Below are positions 16,324 through 25,691 of a stretch of DNA of 64,000 nucleotides, one piece after another. The DNA is taken from positions 1-64,000 of the forward strand of contig NZ_BOMY01000045.1 of the NCBI RefSeq assembly GCF_016862435.1, written 5' to 3'. Source of the stretch: Paractinoplanes tereljensis. GTDB taxonomy: Bacteria; Actinomycetota; Actinomycetes; Mycobacteriales; Micromonosporaceae. Positions within the stretch are counted from its first letter, which is position 1. The number at the start of each line of letters is the position of its first letter. The notes under the pieces are model-generated. The model was not told where the DNA came from. It saw nothing but the letters and a program-made list of their open reading frames with translations, and made no database searches. The translations under genes and the position numbers were made by a program.

Positions 16324-16368
16324 CCGGCCCGCACCCGCCCGGCTGCAGTTCGGTCGGGTGCGGACCGG
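16324..16368. terminator. Hairpin between convergent genes
   Basis: 14-bp arms CCGGCCCGCACCCG (16324-16337) and the complement at 16355-16368 with one mismatch, placed between the stop codons of the GAF protein and the deacetylase-glycosyltransferase. Confidence 0.6.
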
Positions 16369-16373
16369 CGCGC

Positions 16374-18653
16374 TCACCCGGTGTAGACCGGGCCGGAGCC
16401 GCCACCCGGGGGCGAGCCGGCTGACGGAAGTTCCACGTCATCCAGTGCTGTCGACTGGACGGGAATGGCGGGCAGGTCGAGCATCTCCGAGCGCTGCGCC
16501 AGGCCGGCCCGGTGCAGCTTGTGCCAGCGGAGCCGGCCACCGGTCATCGCGGTGGTGAACGACTGCATCAGCACCAGGTACATCAGCTGGCGGTAGGCGA
16601 ACTGCTGCAGCGGCAGCCGCCACAGCGGTTTCATCGACTCCCGGTCGAAGCGGAACGCGACCGCCGCGGTGAACAGCTGGAGCGTCAGCATCCCGCACCA
16701 GGCCACCAGGGTCTCCTGGAGCTCCCAGAAGACCAGGCCGTAAAGCAGCATGATGTCGACGACCGGGGCGAGCATCGGCAGCGCCACCCCGAACAGCGCC
16801 AGGAACGGCAGCCCGACCCGGCCGAAGCGCCCGGACGGACCGGAGTCGCGCAGCGCCCGGCGGTGCTTCCACATCGCCTGCATGGTGCCGTAGCTCCAGC
16901 GGTAGCGCTGCCGGTACAACTGCTCCAACGTGGTCGGTGCCTCGGTCCAGGCCTTGGCCCGCTCCTCGTAGACGACCCGCCAGCCGGCCCGGCAGAGCGC
17001 CATGGTGACGTCGGTGTCCTCGGCCAGGGTCTCGTCGCTGACCCCGCCGACCTGGGCGAGCGCTTCCCGGCGGAAGGCACCGATCGCGCCCGGCACGGTC
17101 GGCATGCAGTTGAGCACCTCGTAGAGGCGACGGTCCAGGTTGAAGCCGATCACGTACTCGATGTGCTGCCAGGCGGCGACCATCTTCTCCCGGTTGCCGA
17201 CCTTGACGTTGCCGGCGACCGCGCCCACGGTCGGGTCGGCGAACGCCTGCACCAGCATCCGGATCGAGTCCTTCTCGAAGATCGTGTCGCCGTCGACGGT
17301 GACGATCAGGTCGTGCCGGGCCAGCGCGATGCCGGTGTTCAGCGCGTTCGACTTGCCGCCGTTGGGCACCCGCACCACGCGGACGTTGGGCAGCCCCATC
17401 CGCTCCACGATGGACGCCGTGCCGTCGGTCGACCCGTCGTCGACCACGACCACCTCGATCACCGGATAGTCGCCGCCGGCCAGCGAACGCACCGCGGCCT
17501 CGATGCCCTCCTTCTCGTTGTAGGCGGGCACGATCACCGACACCGGGTCGGTCACCGGTGGACCCCAGCTCCAGCCGGGCTTGCGGCGCTGCCGGGCGTG
17601 CCGGCTGGCGAGCACCAGGAGCAGGAGGGTACGTCCGATGGTGAGCAATCCGACCACCAGGAACAGCCCGGCGATGAACCAGACCAGCCCGTCCGCCGTC
17701 CGTACCGTCCAGATCACCGCGGCGCCGCGCCAAACGTCCGTGCGGGCCGCGGACGGGTTTTCCGGCAGCGCCGGAACCGCCTTCTTGCTCTCCGCGATGC
17801 TCTGGTTCAGGCCCTCGGTCACCGTGGTGAAGCGGTAGCCGCGCTCCTTCATCTGCGGGATGAACTTGCGCAGCGCGGCCAGCGTCTGCGAGCGGTCGCC
17901 GCCGGCGTCATGGAACAGGATGACCGCCGACGAGTCGCCGGCCGGGGTCGCGTTGCGCACGATCTGGCGTACGCCCGGCAGCTGCCAGTCCTCGCTGTCC
18001 AGGTCGTTGACGACGACCAGATAACCCTGCTTGCCGGCCTCCTTGACCAGCTTCCAGTTCGCCTCGTCGATCGCGTTGGCCTTCGACGAGTACGGGAAGC
18101 GGGCCAGGTTGGTGCGCACCCCGGTGGCGCGGGCGATCACGACCTGGGTCTGGGACAGCTCGAGCGTGCGCCGCCAGGGCGCCACCCGTTGGAGGTTGGG
18201 GTGGGTGAAGGTGTGCAGGCCCAGCTCGTTGCCCTCGTTGGTGATCCTCTTGGTGAGCTCGGGATGCCGGGACACCTCGGAGCCGACCACGAAGAACGTG
18301 CCGTGCGCGTCGTTCTCCTTCAGCACCTCGAGGATCTTCGGGGTCCAGGTCGGGTCGGGCCCGTCGTCGAAGGTGAGCGCGATGGTGCGTTCCGGCATCC
18401 GGCTGCTGCTCTCCTGGCCGCCGGTGGTGTTGATGATCGGCCCGCCTCCGCGGATCGCCAGCGGCACGCCGTCCTGGTCGCCGACCTCTTCCTCGATGTG
18501 GTCGCTCTTGAACTCGGCGTTGATGTAGGCCTGCACGACCAGGACACCGACGAAGAGAACGAGCAGCAGCGAGGCGAGGATGACGCGGGGTTTCGGCAGC
18601 AGACGGCGACGAACCGGGCCACGGGCCCGGCCGCGGGAGCGGGCCGGGCTCAC
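16374..18653 (-). CDS. Polysaccharide deacetylase-glycosyltransferase GT2 fusion
   Basis: A 759-residue membrane protein. A first transmembrane helix (24-43) precedes a NodB-type deacetylase (about 88-285) with TFDDGPDP (94-101) and metal-binding HTFTH (147-151). Two helices near 312-350 lead to a family 2 glycosyltransferase: VIVPAYNE (373-380), VVVDDGSTDG, VDGD (453-456), AEDTD and the processivity motif QRYRW (582-586), then three or four C-terminal helices. One chain is thus predicted to polymerise and deacetylate an N-acetylhexosamine polymer at the membrane. The same domain order is found in MatB of Streptomyces, needed for a PNAG-like glycan and mycelial aggregation. Coupled by a 4-bp overlap to the upstream gene. 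Confidence 0.88.
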   Translation of the reverse strand: MSPARSRGRARGPVRRRLLPKPRVILASLLLVLFVGVLVVQAYINAEFKSDHIEEEVGDQDGVPLAIRGGGPIINTTGGQESSSRMPERTIALTFDDGPDPTWTPKILEVLKENDAHGTFFVVGSEVSRHPELTKRITNEGNELGLHTFTHPNLQRVAPWRRTLELSQTQVVIARATGVRTNLARFPYSSKANAIDEANWKLVKEAGKQGYLVVVNDLDSEDWQLPGVRQIVRNATPAGDSSAVILFHDAGGDRSQTLAALRKFIPQMKERGYRFTTVTEGLNQSIAESKKAVPALPENPSAARTDVWRGAAVIWTVRTADGLVWFIAGLFLVVGLLTIGRTLLLLVLASRHARQRRKPGWSWGPPVTDPVSVIVPAYNEKEGIEAAVRSLAGGDYPVIEVVVVDDGSTDGTASIVERMGLPNVRVVRVPNGGKSNALNTGIALARHDLIVTVDGDTIFEKDSIRMLVQAFADPTVGAVAGNVKVGNREKMVAAWQHIEYVIGFNLDRRLYEVLNCMPTVPGAIGAFRREALAQVGGVSDETLAEDTDVTMALCRAGWRVVYEERAKAWTEAPTTLEQLYRQRYRWSYGTMQAMWKHRRALRDSGPSGRFGRVGLPFLALFGVALPMLAPVVDIMLLYGLVFWELQETLVAWCGMLTLQLFTAAVAFRFDRESMKPLWRLPLQQFAYRQLMYLVLMQSFTTAMTGGRLRWHKLHRAGLAQRSEMLDLPAIPVQSTALDDVELPSAGSPPGGGSGPVYTG

Positions 18654-19486
18654 GCCGAGGCCTCGGGCGCGGGGCTGGTGCTGGGTTCCGGGGTGCCGGA
18701 CCTGGTCTCGACCGGGGCGGCGGCCTCGATCTGGATGAGCTCGGCCGCCTTGGTCTGGATGGGCTCAGCCGCCTTGGTCCGGACGGGCTCGGCTGCCGTG
18801 GTCTCCACCGACGCGGTCGGCTCCACCGGCTCGGCCACCGTCGTCTCGGAAGGTTCGGTGGGTTCGGCCGGCGGCGCGGGCGGAGCGGCCGAGCCGCCGC
18901 CCTGGCCGCCGGTGCCGGTCGTCGGCGGGACCGGCGGCAGCGGCTCCACCGGCGTCGGGGTGCTGGGGTCGGTGGTGACCGGCCCGGAAGACGGAACCGT
19001 GGTCGACTCGGTGGGCTTGGTGGTGGTCACCGTCGGCTTCGGCGTGGCCGTCTTCTTCGTCGCGGTCGGCTTGGCGGGCTTCGTCGTGATCCTGGTGGAT
19101 TCGAGACGGGGTCCGGTGGTGCGGGGCGGACTGGTGCGGCGCGGCAGCGCGTCCGTGACGAACAGGGCGGTCGCCGTGTGGCTGGGAGTCGGCGCCGGGG
19201 TGGGACTCGGGGTCACCGCCTTGGTGTCGTCGGCGGCCTCGGGTTCGAGGCCGGGTAGCGGCAGCACGGCGCTGGACCGGACCGGCCCACCGGCCAGGCT
19301 CACGCTGATCAGGCCGCCGTAGAGCATGACCAGCACGCCAAAGGCGTACGCGAGGCGCCGCAGCAGCCGGCTGCGGCGTCCGGTGCTGTCCACGAACACC
19401 GGCGCCGGCGCCGCCACGGAGATCACCTCGGTGTCGGGAATGTCGGCCACGGCGAATTGCGGGTTTTCTGGCTCCTGCGAAGTCAC
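18650..19486 (-). CDS. Single-pass membrane protein with Thr/Pro-rich domain
   Basis: A 278-residue protein of unknown family. A cytoplasmic N-terminus of about 43 residues with an Arg-rich stop (GRRSRLLRR) is followed by one hydrophobic helix (about 46-65). The rest is extracytoplasmic and low in complexity, with Thr, Pro, Ser and Lys in repeats such as TKAAEPIQTKAAELIQ. It may span the wall or be a target for O-mannosylation, and the pmt gene lies only 0.5 kb upstream (inference). GTG start at 19486. Its stop overlaps the glycosyltransferase start by 4 bp, so it is probably a dedicated partner of that enzyme. Confidence 0.7.
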   Translation of the reverse strand: MTSQEPENPQFAVADIPDTEVISVAAPAPVFVDSTGRRSRLLRRLAYAFGVLVMLYGGLISVSLAGGPVRSSAVLPLPGLEPEAADDTKAVTPSPTPAPTPSHTATALFVTDALPRRTSPPRTTGPRLESTRITTKPAKPTATKKTATPKPTVTTTKPTESTTVPSSGPVTTDPSTPTPVEPLPPVPPTTGTGGQGGGSAAPPAPPAEPTEPSETTVAEPVEPTASVETTAAEPVRTKAAEPIQTKAAELIQIEAAAPVETRSGTPEPSTSPAPEASA

Positions 19487-19937
19487 GCGGCGAGCTTAGG
19501 AACATCCACGGCGATCTTGTGGATAGTCACCCGGCTGAGTGACGGATGATCGCCACCATTAAATCAACCGAAATGATGAGTGTCGCCGTTTGACCAGATG
19601 GGGCCCCATGTGTGCCACCGCTGAATTGATCGCCCTGAGCAGCAAGGTAATGGCGCTCTCGAGGAGGTTACGCCAATTATCCGAACGTTTTCCTGTCGTA
19701 TCAGCGACAACTCAGCCGACAATTTCGCGAAAGTAATTCGCGGGGCGATAGATCCGTTTGATTGGTAATAATACCTTATGTCCGATGTGGCGATCTGCCT
19801 TGATCGAAATTTGAAGTTCAGCAGGCCACCCGTTGTGTCCGACATCGGAGGTCGTTAAGCTTCATCTTGCGCGCCCCTATCGCCCGCTTCCCCCGTGGCA
19901 GGCGATCGGGGCGCGCCCTATTTTTCGGTGTCTGTGC
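19487..19937. promoter_or_regulatory. AT-richer intergenic region, promoter of glycan genes
   Basis: A 451-bp stretch with no convincing gene, noticeably richer in A and T than its surroundings. It should hold the promoter of the minus-strand glycan pair. A TCCGATGT box at 19781 recurs inverted at 19842 (ACATCGGA), inside the near-palindrome CCGACATCGG. Short open frames present use atypical codons and lack ribosome sites. The right end holds the hairpin at 19869-19916. Confidence 0.5.
19869..19916 (-). terminator. Hairpin downstream of pmt
   Basis: Arms GCGCGCCCC (19869-19877) and GGGGCGCGC (19908-19916), continued inward by ATCGCC/GGCGAT after one mismatch, loop 16 nt. It starts about 20 bp after the pmt stop. 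A T-run (TATTTTT) is on the plus-strand side. Confidence 0.6.
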
Positions 19938-21512
19938 CTAGATCCAGCGCCCGCCCAGCCACATCCGAGACGACCAGCTGTCGTACGTCATCAGCTGCGC
20001 CACGAAGATCGGATGGAAGTAGGCAAAACACAGTGCGACCAGGATGACGTAGGCGCCTGCCACCACCGTCCCGATCAACTGCCGGTCCGATCTGCCCTTG
20101 CCCGACACGATCCCGTCGGGTGGCGTCATGATCGCCCCGAGGACGTAGACGACGGCCAGGATGAGGAACGGCAGCGCCGGCAGCAGGTAGAACGAGAACA
20201 TCGTGCGGCCGTCCTTGACCGCGTAGTAGAACCACGGCAGCATCCCGGCCACCACCGGCACCAGGATCGCCCAGGCCCGCCAGTCGCGGCGCGCGATGCC
20301 GAACCAGACCAGCGCGAACAGGGCCGGCAGGAACGACCACCACAGCACCGGCGTGCCCAGCAGCAGGATCTCCCGGGCGCAGCTGGGCGCCCCGCAGTTG
20401 CCGCTGTTGTTCCAGTAGAACGCGACCGGCCGGCCCAGCAGCAGCCACTGCCACGGCCAGGACTGGTAGACGTGCCGCTCGGTGAGGCCGCTGTGGAACT
20501 TGTAGGCCTCCTGGTGGTAGTGGACCAGGTTGAGCAGGGCACCCAGGATCGGCGGCTCGCTCAGGCCGTTCGCGTCGCGGTAGTGCCGGAAGTAGCCGGT
20601 GTTGGTGACGAACCAGCCGGTCCAGGTGGCCAGGTAGAAGATGATGCTCAGCGCGAAGCTGAGGATCAGCCAGCCCAGGTCGCCGAAGACGCCGGCCAGG
20701 AACGGCCCGCGGATGCCGGCCGACTTGCGGGCCTGCACCCGCCACGCCCACGCCAGGACGGCGAAGAACGGCGCGAAGAACAGCGCACTCCATTTCACGC
20801 CGCAGGCCAGGCCGAACAGGGCACCGGAGGCGAGCAGCCACCACGGCACGATCCGGGGGACCGAGGGGGTGGTGCTCGGGTCGTAGCCGTTCTCCAGCGC
20901 GCGTAGCAGCCGGCGCCGGTAATGATCACGGTCGAGGACCATGGCGGCGAACGAGAGCAGCACGAACAGACCCAGGAAGATGTCCAGCAGCGACGTGCGT
21001 GACAGCACCAGCTGGAAGCCGTCCAGCGCCATCAGCAGGCCGGCCGTGCCGGCCAGCAGCACCGAGTGGAACATCCGGTAGGCGATCCGGATCAGGACCA
21101 GGATCATCAGGGTGCCGGCCACGGCGGCGGTGAAGCGCCAGCCGAGCTCGTTGTTGCCGAAGATCTTCTCGCCGATGGCGATCAGCCACTTGCCCAGCGG
21201 CGGGTGAACGACGTACGCCGGGCCGTTGGTCTTCTCGTCCCACTCGACGCCGTGCTGGAGCATGTCCCAGGCGTCGGTCGGGTAGTAGACCTCGTCGAAG
21301 ATGTAGCCCTTCGGGCTGCTCAGGCCCTGGAAACGCAGGATCCCGGCGATCACCACCACCAGGGCGGTCACCAGCCACGAGTGCGGGTTCAGCCAGTTTT
21401 CCAGGGTCGCGAGGCGGCGGCGGACGACGTCGGGAACGCCGCGCACACCGGTGGGCTCCACGGCCGCGGGCGGCTCCGGAGTGAGGTCTGTCTCAGCTGT
21501 CGCCGTCGTCAC
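19938..21512 (-). CDS. pmt: Polyprenyl-phosphate-mannose-protein mannosyltransferase
   Basis: A 524-residue multi-spanning PMT-family (GT39) enzyme. It transfers mannose from polyprenyl-phosphate-mannose to Ser/Thr of exported proteins. Signs are the first-loop acidic motif FDEVYYPTDAWDML (about 76-89), HPPLGKWLIAIGEKIFG, and GWRFTAAVAGTLM. About ten hydrophobic helices follow, and the C-terminal loop contains SWPWQWLLLGRPVAFYW. The GTG start at 21512 gives an N-terminal cytoplasmic tail. Divergent from rsmI, matching the Rv1002c/Rv1003 arrangement. Possible substrates include the Thr/Pro-rich proteins encoded in this window (inference). Confidence 0.93.
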   Translation of the reverse strand: MTTATAETDLTPEPPAAVEPTGVRGVPDVVRRRLATLENWLNPHSWLVTALVVVIAGILRFQGLSSPKGYIFDEVYYPTDAWDMLQHGVEWDEKTNGPAYVVHPPLGKWLIAIGEKIFGNNELGWRFTAAVAGTLMILVLIRIAYRMFHSVLLAGTAGLLMALDGFQLVLSRTSLLDIFLGLFVLLSFAAMVLDRDHYRRRLLRALENGYDPSTTPSVPRIVPWWLLASGALFGLACGVKWSALFFAPFFAVLAWAWRVQARKSAGIRGPFLAGVFGDLGWLILSFALSIIFYLATWTGWFVTNTGYFRHYRDANGLSEPPILGALLNLVHYHQEAYKFHSGLTERHVYQSWPWQWLLLGRPVAFYWNNSGNCGAPSCAREILLLGTPVLWWSFLPALFALVWFGIARRDWRAWAILVPVVAGMLPWFYYAVKDGRTMFSFYLLPALPFLILAVVYVLGAIMTPPDGIVSGKGRSDRQLIGTVVAGAYVILVALCFAYFHPIFVAQLMTYDSWSSRMWLGGRWI

Positions 21513-21573
21513 TCCGCGATCCTAGGACGTACGGCTGAGAAGCGAAGTCCTGGCATGTGATGGACTTTTCGGC

Positions 21574-22425
21574 GTGGCAGTCAACGAGAAGGGCCGGGTC
21601 GTCCTCGTGGGCGCCCCGCTGGGCAACATCGGCGACGCGTCGTCAAGGCTGCGTGAGGTGCTGTCGACCGCGGACGTGATCGCGGCCGAGGACACCCGCC
21701 GGCTGGCCCGGCTGGCGCGTGATCTGGGCGTGACGGTCGCCGGGCGGGTGGTGTCCTACTTCGAAGGCAACGACGAACGGCGTACCCCCGAATTGGTGGC
21801 GGCCCTGGCCGGCGGCGCGGTCGTCGCGGTGGTCACCGACGGTGGCATGCCGAGCGTCTCCGACCCCGGTTATCGGCTGGTGCGCGCGGCGCTGGACGCC
21901 GGCTTCCCGGTCACCGCGGCGCCCGGACCGAGTGCGGTGACCACCGCCCTGGCGCTCTCCGGTCTGCCCAGCGACCGCTTCGTCTTCGAGGGCTTCCTGC
22001 CGCGGACCGGCTCGCACCGCCGGTCCCGCCTGCGCGAACTCGCCGCCGAACCACGCACCCTGGTCCTCTTCGAGGCCCCGCACCGGATCGCGAGCGCGCT
22101 GGCCGATCTGGTGACGACGTTCGGCGCCGAGCGCGAGGCCGCCGTCTGCCGGGAGCTGACCAAGACCTACGAGGAGATCCGCCGGGGCTCGCTCGCCGAG
22201 CTGGCCGCCTGGGCGGCCGAGGGCGACCCGCGCGGCGAGATCACCGTGGTGGTGGCCGGCGCGCCGGCCGGTCCGAAGGAACGTCCTTCGGACGAAGAGC
22301 TGCGCGAGGCGGTGGCGGGCCGGGAAACCGGTGGCGCGTCCCGCCGGGACGCGATTCAGGCCGTCGCCGACGAGTACGGCCTGAAGAAGCGCGACGTCTA
22401 CGGCCTGGTGCACCAGGCCCACTGA
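21574..22425 (+). CDS. rsmI: 16S rRNA (cytidine-1402-2'-O)-methyltransferase
   Basis: A 283-residue SAM-dependent methyltransferase of the tetrapyrrole-methylase fold that modifies C1402 in the ribosomal decoding centre. Signatures: VGAPLGNIGDASSRLREVL, IAAEDTRRLARL (about 36-47), VTDGGMPSVSDPGYRLV (about 87-103), AAPGPSAVTTALALSGLP and FEGFLPR. GTG at 21574 is the first start with the family N-terminus; no strong ribosome site is visible. Divergent from pmt and convergent, with only 4 bp between stops, with the next gene. Confidence 0.95.
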   Translation: MAVNEKGRVVLVGAPLGNIGDASSRLREVLSTADVIAAEDTRRLARLARDLGVTVAGRVVSYFEGNDERRTPELVAALAGGAVVAVVTDGGMPSVSDPGYRLVRAALDAGFPVTAAPGPSAVTTALALSGLPSDRFVFEGFLPRTGSHRRSRLRELAAEPRTLVLFEAPHRIASALADLVTTFGAEREAAVCRELTKTYEEIRRGSLAELAAWAAEGDPRGEITVVVAGAPAGPKERPSDEELREAVAGRETGGASRRDAIQAVADEYGLKKRDVYGLVHQAH

Positions 22426-22429
22426 GCGA

Positions 22430-23761
22430 TCAGTACGCGCCGATCAGGAAACCGAGCAGCAGCAGTACCGGCCCGGCCAGGCTGGCCAGCAAGGCTCCTC
22501 GTCGGGCTCGTCCGGTCTCCAGCCGGCGAGCGTGCGTCACCCCGGCGATCGCGTACCCGCACAGCAGCACCAGCCCGAACCCGAGCAGCCAGCGCAACTG
22601 CAGCAGCGGGCTGGTGTCGCCCAGGTAGGCGCGCGGGCTGTCCGGGCTGACCATCCGGGCCGGGTTGACCGTGCCCGGCACCCGCTGACCGGGGCCGACC
22701 CCGAGCAACGTCACCTTGCTGATCGTGAAAGCGCCGTCGGCCGACGCGAACCGGCCGGTGCAGTGCTGGGTGACGCCGGAGCTGGTGCAATGCGTGGTGG
22801 TCGCGTACCCGCGGTCGCCGTGTCCCATGGCCAGCCAGAACGGTTCGGCACTGACCCAGCCGAAGAACGCGGCCAGCAGGCCGAGCGCGATCAGCGAGGC
22901 GAGCGCGGCCACCGGTGGCTGACGGCGGGACGACGGCCGGCCACCGCGGCGGCCCGCGGCGTGCGCCGGCTTGTCGGCCGGCAGCGGCTCGGTGAGTTGC
23001 TTCTCGTGGTCGGCCTGCCAGAACGGCGAGTTCTCGAGTCGTTCGAGGCGGGCGTCGACCTCCGGCACCCCGGTCGCCAGGGGGAGCGGCGGGAGCGGCT
23101 CGGCGGGCCGGTCCACGCCGCCGCGGCGGCTCTGCCGGCCGAGCCCGGGGATCGGGCCCCGCTCGGCCGGGGCGCTGGGCTCGAGCGGGACGGTCGGGCG
23201 GTTCCGGGCGCTCGGCTCGGGCAGCACCATCACGTCCGGCTCGGCGTCCGGGTCGGGCAGCACGCCGAGTTCGGCCTTCATCTCGGCGACGACCTCGGGC
23301 GCGGTTTGCGGCTCCGGCTTCTCCGGGACCTCTTCCGGAGCGGTCTCGGCTTCTTTGACGTCCGCGGCCACGGTCGCGGCCGTGTGCTTCGCGGTGTGCC
23401 CGGACGGCGGCCGGAGCGGGTCGTAGCGGTGCGCGTCGGCCTCGTCGTGGTGGCGTTCCACCACCGGCGGCTCGGCGAGCTGTACGGCGACGTCACGGGC
23501 GCCGGCGGCGTGCCCCTCGGCGGCCTCGCCGGCCCGTTCGACCGGGGCCGGCGGCAGCAGGGTGCCGGTGCCGCCCTGAAGTGCGCCCTCGGCGGCCTGG
23601 TGTTGTGCGGTCCGGCGGCGGGGGTTTCGCTGGCCGGTGGGCGGGTCGGTGGCGGTGCGTTCCGTCGCTCCACGCCACCAGGAGGTGCCGGGGTCGGAGA
23701 ACGACCACGGGTTTCCCTCGTTGGAGGGCTTTTCCCCAGGCTGCGGCGTTTCTCCAATCAC
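22430..23761 (-). CDS. Membrane protein of unknown function, Pro-rich cytoplasmic domain
   Basis: A 443-residue protein that I do not recognise. The first 280 residues are charged and Pro/Glu-rich, without membrane segments, and include RLERLENSPFWQADHEKQ. Three hydrophobic helices follow near 295-315 (VAALASLIALGLLAAFFGWV), 390-410 and 425-443. Between the first two is an extracytoplasmic domain with two Cys (THCTSSGVTQHC) that may form a disulfide. GTG start at 23761. Convergent with rsmI and divergent from metG. The layout resembles other actinobacterial envelope proteins found beside metG, but no function can be stated. Confidence 0.7.
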   Translation of the reverse strand: MIGETPQPGEKPSNEGNPWSFSDPGTSWWRGATERTATDPPTGQRNPRRRTAQHQAAEGALQGGTGTLLPPAPVERAGEAAEGHAAGARDVAVQLAEPPVVERHHDEADAHRYDPLRPPSGHTAKHTAATVAADVKEAETAPEEVPEKPEPQTAPEVVAEMKAELGVLPDPDAEPDVMVLPEPSARNRPTVPLEPSAPAERGPIPGLGRQSRRGGVDRPAEPLPPLPLATGVPEVDARLERLENSPFWQADHEKQLTEPLPADKPAHAAGRRGGRPSSRRQPPVAALASLIALGLLAAFFGWVSAEPFWLAMGHGDRGYATTTHCTSSGVTQHCTGRFASADGAFTISKVTLLGVGPGQRVPGTVNPARMVSPDSPRAYLGDTSPLLQLRWLLGFGLVLLCGYAIAGVTHARRLETGRARRGALLASLAGPVLLLLGFLIGAY

Positions 23762-23893
23762 GGTCCCATTGGACTACGCGGCGGTCCCACGATCCCGCAT
23801 TAACAGCGCGTGTCACGATTTATACGTATATCGCTTCGGGCACAGTCGAATCCCGTCGCGGCTGTCCGGCAGTCCTCACTACTCTTATGAACC

Positions 23894-25690
23894 ATGAGTC
23901 ACGTTCTCGCCGCGGTTGCCTGGCCTTACGCCAACGGCCCGCGCCACATCGGTCATGTCTCCGGCTTCGGGGTGCCCTCCGACGTTTTCAGCCGGTACAT
24001 GCGGATGGCTGGTCACGACGTACTCATGGTCTCCGGCACCGACGAGCACGGCACCCCGATCCAGGTGCAGGCCGACGCCGAAGGTGTGACCGCTCGTGAG
24101 CTCGCCGACCGCTACAACCGGGTGATCGTCGAAGACCTGCACGGCCTCGGGCTGACCTACGACCTGTTCACCCGCACCACCACGCGCAACCACTACGCCG
24201 TGGTGCAGGAGCTGTTCGCGGTGCTGCACCGCAACGGCTACATCGTCGCGCGCACCACGCTCGGCGCCCGGTCGCCGTCCACCGGCCGCACCCTGCCCGA
24301 CCGCTACATCGAGGGCACCTGCCCGATCTGCGGTTACGGCAGCGCCCGCGGCGACCAGTGCGACAACTGTGGCAACCAGCTCGACCCGGAGCAGCTGATC
24401 AACCCGCGGTCGAAGATCAACGGCGAGGTGCCGGAGTTCGTCGAGACCGAGCACTTCTTCCTCGACCTGCCCGCCTTCGCCGAGGCCATCGGCCGCTGGC
24501 TCGACCAGCGGGAAAATTGGCGGCCCAACGTCCTGAAGTTCTCCCGCAACCTGCTCGACGACCTCCACCCCCGGGCGATCACCCGAGACCTGGAGTGGGG
24601 CGTGCCGATCCCGTTGGACGGCTGGCGCGACCGCACCGACAAGCGCATCTACGTCTGGTTCGACGCGGTGATCGGTTACCTGTCCGCCTCGATCGAGTGG
24701 GCCCGCCGGTCCGGCGACCCGGAGGCCTGGCGGCAGTGGTGGTCGACCGACGGCCTGGGCAAGGACTCGCAGTCGTACTACTTCATGGGCAAGGACAACA
24801 TCGTCTTCCACTCGGTGATCTGGCCGGCGCTGCTGCTGGGTTACTCGGGTGAGGGCAACAAGGGCGGCGAGCCGGGCGACCTCGGCAAGCTCAACCTGCC
24901 CACCGAGGTGGTCTCCAGCGAATACCTGACGATGGAGGGCAAGAAGTTCTCCTCGTCCCGCAAGGTGGTCATCTTCGTGCGTGACTTCCTGGCGCGCTAC
25001 GACGCCGACGCCCTGCGCTACTTCATCGCGGCGGCCGGTCCGGAGTCCACCGACACCGACTTCACCTGGGCCGAGTTCGTCCGGCGCAACAACGACGAGC
25101 TGGTCGCCGGCTGGGGCAACCTGGTCAACCGCTCGATCTCGCTGGCCGCCAAGAACTTCGGCGCCATCCCGGCGGCGGGCGAGCTGACCGACGAAGATCA
25201 AACCCTTCTGGCGTACGCCAAGGAGGGCTTCACCACGGTCGGCGAGCTGATCGGCAAGCATCGGCAGAAGGCGGCGATCGGCGAGGCGATGCGGGTGGTC
25301 GCCGAGGCCAACAAATACCTTTCAGACCAGGCGCCGTGGAAGCTCAAATCCGACGAGGACAAGCCGCGTCAGGCCACCGTCCTGCACGTGGCGCTGCAGG
25401 TGGTCAGCGACGCCAACACGCTGCTGACGCCGTTCCTGCCGCATTCCGCGCAGAAGGTGTTCGAGCTGCTCGGCGGCGCCGGCGTGCACGCCCCGATGCC
25501 GCGCATCGAGGAGGTCGACGACCTCGACGGCGGCCCCGGTTACCCGGTGCTGACCGGCGACTACACGGTCGGCGCCAAGTGGGAGTCGGTCCCGCTGGTC
25601 GCGGGCACCCCCCTGGCCGCCCCCAAGCCGGTCTTCCGCAAGCTCGAGCCGTCAGTGATCGAAGAGGAACTGGCCCGCCTGGAGGGCTGA
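23894..25690 (+). CDS. metG: Methionyl-tRNA synthetase
   Basis: A 598-residue class I synthetase charging tRNA-Met. HIGH is intact (GPRHIGHVSG, about 16-25). The zinc-binding insert has CPICGYGSARGDQCDNCG (about 143-160). The KMSKS equivalent reads KFSSSRK (about 351-357). The C-terminal anticodon domain includes DQAPWKLK. No C-terminal tRNA-binding dimerisation domain is present, as in other short forms. ATG at 23894. Convergent with the next gene, one base between the stops. No T-box or other leader structure is evident in the 132-bp upstream region. Confidence 0.96.
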   Translation: MSHVLAAVAWPYANGPRHIGHVSGFGVPSDVFSRYMRMAGHDVLMVSGTDEHGTPIQVQADAEGVTARELADRYNRVIVEDLHGLGLTYDLFTRTTTRNHYAVVQELFAVLHRNGYIVARTTLGARSPSTGRTLPDRYIEGTCPICGYGSARGDQCDNCGNQLDPEQLINPRSKINGEVPEFVETEHFFLDLPAFAEAIGRWLDQRENWRPNVLKFSRNLLDDLHPRAITRDLEWGVPIPLDGWRDRTDKRIYVWFDAVIGYLSASIEWARRSGDPEAWRQWWSTDGLGKDSQSYYFMGKDNIVFHSVIWPALLLGYSGEGNKGGEPGDLGKLNLPTEVVSSEYLTMEGKKFSSSRKVVIFVRDFLARYDADALRYFIAAAGPESTDTDFTWAEFVRRNNDELVAGWGNLVNRSISLAAKNFGAIPAAGELTDEDQTLLAYAKEGFTTVGELIGKHRQKAAIGEAMRVVAEANKYLSDQAPWKLKSDEDKPRQATVLHVALQVVSDANTLLTPFLPHSAQKVFELLGGAGVHAPMPRIEEVDDLDGGPGYPVLTGDYTVGAKWESVPLVAGTPLAAPKPVFRKLEPSVIEEELARLEG

Positions 25691-25691
25691 T

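Noticed and set aside
16512..19322. A 936-residue open frame on the plus strand
   Set aside because: It is antisense to the deacetylase-glycosyltransferase and Thr/Pro-rich genes, which carry clear family motifs. The product is Val/His/Gly/Arg-rich, typical of the opposite frame of GC-rich genes.
19564..19845. A 93-residue minus-strand frame in the AT-richer spacer
   Set aside because: No ribosome site, no codon bias like that of neighbours, and no recognisable motif.
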